This document shows positions 1-5,863 of a DNA stretch of 9,283 nt, piece after piece. Both the position numbers and the translations under genes were made by a program. Under the pieces are notes generated by a model. That model worked only from the letters and a program-made list of their open reading frames with translations, searched no databases and was not told where the DNA came from. The number at the start of each line of letters is the position of its first letter. The stretch's first letter is position 1. Source of the stretch: Betaproteobacteria bacterium UBA3031 (GTDB lineage: Bacteria; Pseudomonadota; Gammaproteobacteria; Burkholderiales; Eutrophovitaceae); contig DFDI01000090.1 of NCBI GenBank assembly GCA_002367635.1, forward strand, positions 1-9,283, in the 5' to 3' direction.

Positions 1-124
1 TTTCGGTAGAAGCTCGTTGCCCTGCGCTTCTGCCGACTGAATCCAGAAAATTCAGGGAGAATTACAGATCAATCAATGGCAACAGCTTGAGCCGGATTTT
101 TAGACTTCGGGCTTACTAAGCATT

Positions 125-149
125 ATTATTGCATTCCGTATACAATAAT
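125..149. repeat. 7-bp inverted repeat in the leader
   Basis: ATTATTG at 125-131 is the exact reverse complement of CAATAAT at 143-149, with an 11-base spacer, so arm centres are 18 bases apart, close to two helical turns. It could be a second operator or activator site upstream of the candidate promoter. The arms are AT-rich, so chance is a real alternative. Confidence 0.3.
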
Positions 150-191
150 TTATTTGGCAGTCACAAAGTCGGCCACGTACGCAAGGTCGGC

Positions 192-221
192 TTCATATCA
201 TTATAATGAATAATCTATAAT
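192..221 (+). promoter_or_regulatory. Candidate sigma70 promoter for the hcm operon
   Basis: A perfect -10 box, TATAAT, lies at 216-221, with a weak -35-like TTCATA (4 of 6 consensus matches) at 192-197 and an 18-base spacer. Transcription would start near 228-233 and leave a leader of about 40 bases before hcmB. A second TATAAT at 202-207 has no good -35 partner. The weak -35 together with the overlapping inverted repeat at 196-225 suggests a controlled rather than constitutive promoter. Confidence 0.45.
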
Positions 222-225
222 GATA
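196..225. repeat. Perfect 10-bp inverted repeat, candidate operator
   Basis: TATCATTATA at 196-205 is the exact reverse complement of TATAATGATA at 216-225, separated by 10 bases. Between them, TATAATGA also occurs at 202-209 and makes a perfect 12-bp palindrome at 198-209, so the octamer TATAATGA or its complement occurs three times in 28 bases. The right arm coincides with the candidate -10 box. This is the arrangement of a dimeric repressor operator. No regulator gene is visible in the window to pair with it. Confidence 0.45.
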
Positions 226-271
226 GTGTGCGCTTACTTTAATCTATTCAATGTTAGGTTAGGAACCACTC

Positions 272-679
272 ATGAGCTTACCAATTCGAGTTTTATTAGC
301 GAAAGTCGGGCTAGACGGTCATGACCGAGGCGTCAAAGTGGTCGCCAGAACCCTACGAGATGCCGGCATGGACGTCATATACACCGGCTTACACCGAACA
401 CCTGAAGAGGTGGTGAACGCAGCCGTTCAAGAGGACGTTGATATTCTTGGCGTGAGTCTGCTATCAGGCGCCCACATGACTATCTGCCCCAAGATCATGC
501 AACTACTGAAAGACAAGGATGCCGAAGACACAATTGTCGTCGTAGGCGGCGTTGTGCCTGACGAGGATGTGATTCCCCTTAAGGAGATGGGAGTCAAAGA
601 ACTGCTTTTACAAGACACAACCCCTAAAGAAATCGTTGCGCGCCTCGAAAAACTGGTGCGAGAACGCGGCCCTCGTTAA
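272..679 (+). CDS. hcmB: 2-hydroxyisobutyryl-CoA mutase, small cobalamin-binding subunit
   Basis: This 135-residue protein is a stand-alone B12-binding (Rossmann-like) subunit of an acyl-CoA mutase. It carries the base-off/His-on signature DGHDRG at residues 15-20, so His17 should be the lower axial cobalt ligand. SLLSG at 62-66 and the GG loop at 92-93 complete the DxHxxG...SxL...GG pattern. Methylmalonyl-CoA mutases usually carry this domain fused at the C-terminus of the large subunit. Isobutyryl-CoA mutase and HCM have it as a separate chain of about 135 residues. The sequence closely resembles my recollection of HcmB from Aquincola tertiaricarbonis. The ATG start follows AGGA by 7 bases. 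It is first in an apparent operon, 21 bases before the GTPase gene, and its partner is the hcmA product encoded two genes downstream. The family is certain. HCM specificity rests on the large subunit. Confidence 0.9.
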   Translation: MSLPIRVLLAKVGLDGHDRGVKVVARTLRDAGMDVIYTGLHRTPEEVVNAAVQEDVDILGVSLLSGAHMTICPKIMQLLKDKDAEDTIVVVGGVVPDEDVIPLKEMGVKELLLQDTTPKEIVARLEKLVRERGPR

Positions 680-700
680 TAATATCGATCAATCACACCA

Positions 701-1672
701 ATGCCCATTTCATCTGCCGATTTAGTTGCGCGACTTAAAAAAGGAGATTTGCGTGCGGCCAGCCGCCTGATGTCACGCGCCGAATCGAATGATGACGAAA
801 CACTCAGCTCTCTCGGGGCAATCTACAGAGCAGCAGGTCGTGCACACATCGTAGGACTAACGGGAGTTCCGGGCAGCGGAAAATCAACACTCGTCAGCAA
901 GTTAGTTGAAACCATCCGGAAAGACGGTCGAAGGGTGGGCATCATTGCAATCGATCCCTCAAGCCCATTTTCAGGTGGGGCAATCCTTGGTGACAGAATC
1001 AGAATGACCAATCTGGTAATGGACGAGGGGGTATTCATTCGCAGCATGGCCACAAGAGGGTCTACGGGAGGCCTCGCACGTTCGGCCTTAACTGCTGTAG
1101 ACATATTAGACGCAGCAGGCTTCGACGTCGTTATCATTGAAACCGTTGGGGTCGGCCAGGATGAGGTTGAAATCGCGAAAGCCTCGCATTCGACACTGGT
1201 AGTTTCAGCACCCGGACTCGGTGACGACGTGCAAGCGATCAAAGCAGGCATTCTGGAGATAGCCGACATTCATGTTGTGAGCAAATGTGATCGATCAGAC
1301 TCAAATAGAACGATTACAGACCTAAAAATCATGCTCGCCATGGGCGTCAACATAGCAATCAAAGATCGTGGAGGCAAACCACTTTGGCAAGTTCCCGTTG
1401 TGGGGACCAGCTCTGAAACCGGCGAAGGAATAGACACATTAATCGCCACCTTGGATCGCCATAGAGACGTCCATCGCACCACCGAATTAGGAGAAGAACG
1501 CTTACGAAACATCGCAGAGTATCGAACGTTCAAAACTGCTGAAGACTTATTGCGCAGTCGGTTTTACAAATCAACCAACAAAAGAATTCAAGATGTTGTG
1601 GAGCAAATTGCTAAGCGAGAACTAGACCCTTTCACAGCATCTAATGACCTTCTGAAAAAAATTGCTTTCTAA
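701..1672 (+). CDS. meaB: MeaB/ArgK-type GTPase chaperone of the B12 mutase
   Basis: This 323-residue G3E-family P-loop GTPase has Walker A GVPGSGKST at residues 55-63, an Mg2+/switch Asp in AIDPSSP (Asp85), a conserved LGDRIRM segment (96-102) and the ETVGVGQDE Walker B/switch segment (147-155). The base-recognition motif usually reads NKxD but here is SKCD (194-197). MeaB-family proteins bind the mutase, gate adenosylcobalamin delivery and protect the radical enzyme from inactivation using GTP hydrolysis. The C-terminal 60 residues are basic and helical-looking, matching the dimerisation arm of MeaB. The gene sits between the small and large mutase subunit genes, 21 and 12 bases away, which identifies the partner as HcmAB. 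HCM clusters are known to carry their own MeaB-like chaperone. No clear Shine-Dalgarno precedes the ATG at 701, so translation may be coupled to hcmB. The function is sure; the symbol denotes the family. Confidence 0.9.
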   Translation: MPISSADLVARLKKGDLRAASRLMSRAESNDDETLSSLGAIYRAAGRAHIVGLTGVPGSGKSTLVSKLVETIRKDGRRVGIIAIDPSSPFSGGAILGDRIRMTNLVMDEGVFIRSMATRGSTGGLARSALTAVDILDAAGFDVVIIETVGVGQDEVEIAKASHSTLVVSAPGLGDDVQAIKAGILEIADIHVVSKCDRSDSNRTITDLKIMLAMGVNIAIKDRGGKPLWQVPVVGTSSETGEGIDTLIATLDRHRDVHRTTELGEERLRNIAEYRTFKTAEDLLRSRFYKSTNKRIQDVVEQIAKRELDPFTASNDLLKKIAF

Positions 1673-1684
1673 TTAGGAAAATTC

Positions 1685-3373
1685 ATGAGCACACTGAACA
1701 AAATAGATCCAACCCAACTTGCTAAACAGTTAGAGCTATGGGAAGAAACTGAAGTCAGCGCTTTTCTTAATAAGCAACCCGAGCGAGAAGATGCTTTTTA
1801 TACCCTTGGTGGCTTCCCGGTAAAAAGAACATATACCGCCCTCGACACGAAAGACATACCCATTGATGACATTGGCCTTCCTGGTCAATATCCCTACACT
1901 AGGGGCCCCTACCCAACGATGTATCGAAGCCGATACTGGACGATGCGGCAGATCGCAGGATTTGGCACAGGAGAAGACACCAATAATCGTTTCAAATATC
2001 TGATTTCTCAAGGTCAAACCGGCCTATCAACGGACTTCGACATGCCCACACTGATGGGTTATGACTCAGACCATCCGATGAGCGATGGAGAGGTGGGCCG
2101 AGAAGGGGTAGCCATCGACACACTGGCCGATATGGAAGCTTTATTTGACGAGATAGATTTAGAAAACATTTCTGTTTCCATGACGATCAACCCAACCGCA
2201 TGGATCCTACTCGCCATGTATATCGCGCTAGCAAAACGGCGCGGAAACGATCTCAACAAACTCTCCGGAACGGTTCAAGCGGATATCTTAAAAGAATATA
2301 TAGCGCAAAAAGAATATATCTACCCCATTTCACCATCCGTGCGAATCGTTAGGGACTGCATCACATACTGCGCAGAAAATATGAAGCGGTACAACCCGAT
2401 AAATATTTCGGGGTACCACATCAGCGAAGCCGGGTCCTCTCCGCTGCACGAAATAGCGTTCACGATGGCTAACGCAACAACCTACGTCGAAGAGGTTGTT
2501 AAAACCGGCATGGATGTCGACCTATTTGCACCGAGACTCGCTTTTTTCTTCGTCTGTCAGGCGGATTTCTTTGAAGAAATTGCTAAGTTTCGTGCTGCCC
2601 GTAGAGTCTGGGCTAAGATCATGAAAAATCAATTTGGCGCCAAAAAAGCTGAGTCAATGCGTCTACGCTTTCACTGTCAAACAGCGGCAGCCTCTCTGAC
2701 CAAACCACAGTACAAAGTAAACATCATGCGAACGACGGTACAGGCCTTGGCAGCCGTCCTCGGAGGCGCTCAAAGTCTACATACAAATGGCATGGATGAA
2801 GCGTTTGCGATTCCCACCGAAGAGGCGATGAAGATTGCGCTTCGAACGCAACAAGTCATCGCCGATGAAACCAATGTTGCAAATGTCATTGACCCATTGG
2901 GCGGCTCATACTTCCTAGAGAATCTCACCACACAATATGAAACCAAAATTTTTGAAATCTTGGAAGAAGTTAAAGAAAAGGGCGGCACCATCAAACTAAT
3001 CGAAGAGGGTTGGTTTCAAAAACACATTGCCGACTTCGCATATGAGACTGCCCTCAAGAAACAAGATGGGCAGAAGCCAGTTATCGGAGTCAATAAGTAC
3101 GTAGAGGAAGATGAAAAAGCAGACATTAAAACCCATCCTCATGACCCGACTACTGCAGACAGACAAATCAGTCGCCTACAAAATGTGCGCGCCACACGTG
3201 ACAACGACCAAATAGAAAGCCTCCTCAACAAACTACTCGAGGTTGCGAAAGACGAGACAAAAAATATCATGCCAATCACTATTGAGCTGGTCGACGCCGG
3301 GGCGACAATGGGGGATATCGTTGAAAAACTCAGAACGATCTGGGGTACGTACCGGGAAAATCCAGTGTTTTAA
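1685..3373 (+). CDS. hcmA: 2-hydroxyisobutyryl-CoA mutase, large substrate-binding subunit
   Basis: This 562-residue subunit is the TIM-barrel half of an adenosylcobalamin-dependent acyl-CoA mutase, without a fused B12 domain. Family residues are present: RGPYPTMYRSR (73-83), Gln198 in GTVQADILKE, the active-site YH in ISGYH (244-245) and Gln332 in FHCQTAA. Two positions define specificity. MCM has Tyr in RQYAGF and isobutyryl-CoA mutase has Phe; here the motif is RQIAGFG with Ile at residue 90. In addition, the DFDMPT segment places Asp at residue 117, where MCM has Ala. Ile90 and Asp117 are the reported determinants of Aquincola HCM, and residue numbers and total length match that enzyme as I recall it. 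The reaction is reversible isomerisation of 2-hydroxyisobutyryl-CoA and (S)-3-hydroxybutyryl-CoA in the cytoplasm. The ATG follows AGGA by 6 bases, 12 bases after the GTPase gene. The remaining uncertainty is the native substrate; another branched hydroxyacyl-CoA is possible. Confidence 0.9.
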   Translation: MSTLNKIDPTQLAKQLELWEETEVSAFLNKQPEREDAFYTLGGFPVKRTYTALDTKDIPIDDIGLPGQYPYTRGPYPTMYRSRYWTMRQIAGFGTGEDTNNRFKYLISQGQTGLSTDFDMPTLMGYDSDHPMSDGEVGREGVAIDTLADMEALFDEIDLENISVSMTINPTAWILLAMYIALAKRRGNDLNKLSGTVQADILKEYIAQKEYIYPISPSVRIVRDCITYCAENMKRYNPINISGYHISEAGSSPLHEIAFTMANATTYVEEVVKTGMDVDLFAPRLAFFFVCQADFFEEIAKFRAARRVWAKIMKNQFGAKKAESMRLRFHCQTAAASLTKPQYKVNIMRTTVQALAAVLGGAQSLHTNGMDEAFAIPTEEAMKIALRTQQVIADETNVANVIDPLGGSYFLENLTTQYETKIFEILEEVKEKGGTIKLIEEGWFQKHIADFAYETALKKQDGQKPVIGVNKYVEEDEKADIKTHPHDPTTADRQISRLQNVRATRDNDQIESLLNKLLEVAKDETKNIMPITIELVDAGATMGDIVEKLRTIWGTYRENPVF

Positions 3374-3435
3374 GTCTGCGGTTTGCTGCTCAACTGTAAT
3401 TGTTATAAATCACAAAAGAGAGTAAGTTGCCACAC

Positions 3436-4479
3436 ATGAACATCATCCCTTACCTGGATTTCCATCCTAAGATATCCAAGAACTGTTCAAGCAAACGTTG
3501 GGTCTCCATTATCGGTCGAACTACGGTAGGTGAGCACTGTCACTTCGAAGATCTTGTCACTCTCCGAGCCGATGGAGAAACAATTAACGTTGGCTCGGAA
3601 TGTTGGTTTGGCGAGTATGCAACAGTTCATATTGCTGATAGCGCGTATGGCGCGACGTTGGGCGATCGCGCAACCGTGGGTAGATTTGGTCTCGTACACG
3701 GATGTACGATTGCAGAGGATTGCCTGCTTGGCGAACACGCCGTAGTCATGGATAACGCAAGCGTGGGCAAAGGGTCTGTAGTCTGCAGCGATAGCGTTGT
3801 TCCTCCGGGCAAACAGCTTGAGCCTGGCTGGCTATACCAAGGAGTACCCGCCAAACCAGTACGAAAAATTGAAGCCACCGAGCTTGAAGAGCTTCGAAAT
3901 ATCGTTAAATCTAGAAAACACGGAGCCGGCTCAGAATGGGTCCTTTCCAAAAGACCGGTAGCCAAAATTAATCACGAGCCAGGACAAGGCGTCGCGGAAA
4001 ATTCTAGCGATGACTCTTATATTGCCCCCACAGCAACCGTCGTAGGTCATTTAGAAATGGCTGCAGAGTCAAGCATCTGGTTTGGCGTTGCAATAGCCGC
4101 TCGAGATGCGTCAGTCTCATTGGGAGCGGCGAGCAACATTCAAGACAATTCGAGAATTACTCTAGACTCCGGCGAGCACTTAAAAATTGGGGAACGCGTT
4201 ACCATAGGACATAACGTTCAACTAAACGCTTGTGTCATTGGCAACACTTGCATCATTGGCATGGGCTCGACAATAGGAAAAGGAACCATCGTTCAAAACG
4301 GGGGCGTGGTAGCTGCAGGCGCAGTTACCGCTCCAAATACTGTAGTCACCGAAGGAATGATTTGGTCTGGAAATCCAGCGAAACAATCCCGGCCTCTTTC
4401 GGAAGAAAACACAAAACTTTTCTCGGTCGGCGTGGACGTCTACAAGCAATACAGCAAAAACTATAAGAAAAATCCGTAG
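3436..4479 (+). CDS. Tandem two-domain gamma-carbonic anhydrase-like beta-helix protein
   Basis: The protein has two consecutive left-handed beta-helix (hexapeptide) domains of the gamma-CA/PaaY/CaiE type, roughly residues 1-150 and 190-330. Each ends in the family's GxPAK-like turn (QGVPAK near 135-140, SGNPAK near 311-316). Single-domain relatives are about 170-200 residues, so this 347-residue protein is a fused duplication. Aligned to the archaeal enzyme Cam, the N-half keeps LRAD (Arg44, Asp46), His65 (Cam His81) and His88 (Cam His122), but Arg83 replaces Cam His117. The C-half has the reverse: Thr242 and Asn264 replace the first and last ligands, while His259 keeps Cam His117; NIQD with Gln236 is also kept there. 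I chose the ATG at 3436 because MNIIPY is a typical family N-terminus. An in-frame TTG at 3427, 4 bases after GAGAG, would add three residues. It lies 62 bases after hcmA with no terminator between. Function may be carbonic anhydrase, CoA-thioesterase or scaffold; the sequence does not decide. Confidence 0.8.
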   Translation: MNIIPYLDFHPKISKNCSSKRWVSIIGRTTVGEHCHFEDLVTLRADGETINVGSECWFGEYATVHIADSAYGATLGDRATVGRFGLVHGCTIAEDCLLGEHAVVMDNASVGKGSVVCSDSVVPPGKQLEPGWLYQGVPAKPVRKIEATELEELRNIVKSRKHGAGSEWVLSKRPVAKINHEPGQGVAENSSDDSYIAPTATVVGHLEMAAESSIWFGVAIAARDASVSLGAASNIQDNSRITLDSGEHLKIGERVTIGHNVQLNACVIGNTCIIGMGSTIGKGTIVQNGGVVAAGAVTAPNTVVTEGMIWSGNPAKQSRPLSEENTKLFSVGVDVYKQYSKNYKKNP

Positions 4480-4493
4480 GCGCTTACGGCGCC
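4479..4493 (+). other. Short GC hairpin between the beta-helix gene and MATE gene
   Basis: GGCGC at 4479-4483 and GCGCC at 4489-4493 form a 5-bp GC-rich stem with a 5-base loop, starting on the last base of the upstream stop codon. No T-run follows, so it does not qualify as an intrinsic terminator. It may affect mRNA stability, or be chance. Confidence 0.25.
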
Positions 4494-4519
4494 CCTAACC
4501 ACGGTTCGCGAGTAATAAA

Positions 4520-5863
4520 ATGACGCTCGGAAAAGGGCTCGGGTCTATCGGCCACAAAGACCTATTTAAAATCGCGATTCCCATCATGATTGCTAACGTA
4601 TCAACTCCCCTCATTGGAGTCGTTGATACCATAATCATTGGCCGGGTCCCCGATCCGGCGCTGATTGGCTCAGTTGCCATCGCGTCACTGATATTCACCT
4701 TCATTTATTGGGGATTTGGATTTCTAAGGATGGGGACAGCTGGCCTAACATCTCAAGCCGCGGGAGCAAATGATCAAGAGGAAATTCGCTCAACACTCGG
4801 ACGTTCCGCTCTGCTGGCAATCATTATCGGACTCGCACTAATCGCACTCCAACATCCCATAAGTGAATTATCATTTTATTTGATACATGGCAGCCCCCGC
4901 GTAGAACTACTAGCAAACGAATACTTCGACATTCGGATTTGGTCAGCTCCTGCCACACTAACCAACTATGTACTAATAGGCTGGCTCATTGCTATTGGGA
5001 AAGCGCGACATGCCTTGGCGTTGCAGCTACTTCTCAACGTGAGCAATATGTTGTTGGATATTCTTTTTGTTCTCGGCCTAAACATGGGTGTAAAAGGGGT
5101 TGCTCTCGGCACGTTGCTCTCAGAATATGGTGCGGCTGGAGCAGGCATAGTTATCGTATTGATGATTCAAAACCGGCTTGCCGGAGCATGGGACATAAAA
5201 AGGATTTTAGCCAAGCAAAAAATGATCAAAAACCTATCGGTTAACGCCGACATTCTGGTCCGATCTCTGGCTTTAATCGTTGTATTCACCTGGTTTACTG
5301 CAAGCAGCGCGGCTTTCGGAGACACCGTACTTGCAGCGAACGCGGTACTGCTTCATTTTATGACCGTTTCCGCGTATTTTTTAGACGGAATAGCCTTTGC
5401 CACTGAGAAGTTTATTGGTGAATCTGTCGGCAAAAATTCTAGCCGTCATTTTTCTGATGCCGCCAAGTTGACAACAATGTGGGCTGGTGGCGTTGCAACC
5501 GTGATCTCTATCTCTCTCCTGATTTATGGGCCTGATATCATTGATTTCATTACTGTCGACAACTCCATACGTGAGACGGCCAAGGAGTATGTGATTTTTG
5601 CTGCGCTCACACCACTTATCGGAGTTTGGTGTTTTCAGCTCGATGGAATTTTTATTGGCGCAACGGCGACCGCCTTAATGAGAAATAGCATGCTTGTTTC
5701 AACACTGCTATTTTTCATCACTTGGAAAAGTCTGGAGGACCTTGGGAATCTCGGTCTATGGATCGCGCTACTCAGTCATTTTTTCTATCGAACACTCACG
5801 ATGTATTTGCAGTTACCCAAGGTGATCGGAGCGATCACCGAATACAAAGTTAGTCGAGACTAG
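4520..5863 (+). CDS. MATE-family (DinF-like) multidrug/metabolite efflux transporter
   Basis: This 447-residue polytopic inner-membrane protein has a hydrophobicity pattern consistent with the 12 helices of MATE exporters and the normal family length. The first helix contains VVDTIIIGR with Asp36, the family's conserved cation-coupling acidic residue. GFLRMGTAGLTSQAAG (67-82) is the typical second-helix/loop segment of the DinF subfamily. The second half repeats the pattern, with LDGIAFATEKFIGESVG (288-304) matching the DinF-type seventh helix. Such proteins export organic cations or other small molecules in exchange for Na+ or H+. The substrate cannot be read from sequence. The gene starts 40 bases after the beta-helix gene, with only a weak GAG upstream of the ATG, so it may be co-transcribed with the hcm operon. 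Its last 14 bases overlap the end of the convergent symporter gene. Confidence 0.88.
   Translation: MTLGKGLGSIGHKDLFKIAIPIMIANVSTPLIGVVDTIIIGRVPDPALIGSVAIASLIFTFIYWGFGFLRMGTAGLTSQAAGANDQEEIRSTLGRSALLAIIIGLALIALQHPISELSFYLIHGSPRVELLANEYFDIRIWSAPATLTNYVLIGWLIAIGKARHALALQLLLNVSNMLLDILFVLGLNMGVKGVALGTLLSEYGAAGAGIVIVLMIQNRLAGAWDIKRILAKQKMIKNLSVNADILVRSLALIVVFTWFTASSAAFGDTVLAANAVLLHFMTVSAYFLDGIAFATEKFIGESVGKNSSRHFSDAAKLTTMWAGGVATVISISLLIYGPDIIDFITVDNSIRETAKEYVIFAALTPLIGVWCFQLDGIFIGATATALMRNSMLVSTLLFFITWKSLEDLGNLGLWIALLSHFFYRTLTMYLQLPKVIGAITEYKVSRD
5821..5839. terminator. Perfect 8-bp hairpin at the convergent gene ends
   Basis: GGTGATCG at 5821-5828 pairs exactly with CGATCACC at 5832-5839 across a 3-base loop. 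It lies inside the last codons of the MATE gene and 10 bases beyond the minus-strand symporter stop. Neither strand shows a T-run directly after the stem, so it is at best an imperfect terminator. It could still act on both transcripts as a 3'-end stabilising structure or a pause site. Confidence 0.35.

Larger units (their letters stand above)
1..271. other. Non-coding leader upstream of the hcm operon
   Basis: No gene can be supported in this stretch. One plus-strand frame stays open from the window edge to a TAA at 117-119, giving about 38 codons, but the peptide has no recognisable motif and could be the tail of an upstream gene or chance. From about 120 the sequence becomes AT-rich and holds two inverted repeats and a candidate promoter, listed separately. 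A good ribosome binding site, AGGA at 261-264, lies 7 bases before the hcmB ATG. I looked for a cobalamin riboswitch, expected for some B12-dependent operons, and saw no convincing B12-box-like core or helices. Confidence 0.6.

Noticed and set aside
3..119. Open plus-strand frame running in from the window edge to a stop at 117-119, as a possible 3' end of an upstream gene such as a CoA ligase
   Set aside because: The roughly 38-residue peptide has no recognisable ligase C-terminal motif or other signature, and a frame of this length is expected by chance.
1..271. Cobalamin riboswitch upstream of the B12-dependent mutase genes
   Set aside because: No B12-box-like conserved core or surrounding paired helices could be recognised. 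The leader downstream of the candidate promoter is only about 40 bases, too short for this riboswitch.
823..1269. Long antisense open frame of 148 codons opposite the GTPase gene
   Set aside because: It is a mirror of codon usage in a well-supported gene. Its protein has no recognisable domain and no ribosome binding site.
272..3373. Assignment of the mutase as methylmalonyl-CoA, isobutyryl-CoA or ethylmalonyl-CoA mutase
   Set aside because: The key position holds Ile (residue 90) rather than Tyr or Phe, and residue 117 is Asp, which together match 2-hydroxyisobutyryl-CoA mutase.
3404..3409. TATAAA between hcmA and the beta-helix gene as an internal promoter
   Set aside because: The only -35-like partner upstream (TTGCTG) matches three of six positions with a 15-base spacer; too weak to list as a promoter.
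4479..4493. Intrinsic terminator after the beta-helix gene
   Set aside because: The stem is only 5 bp and no T-run follows, so it was listed only as a weak hairpin.
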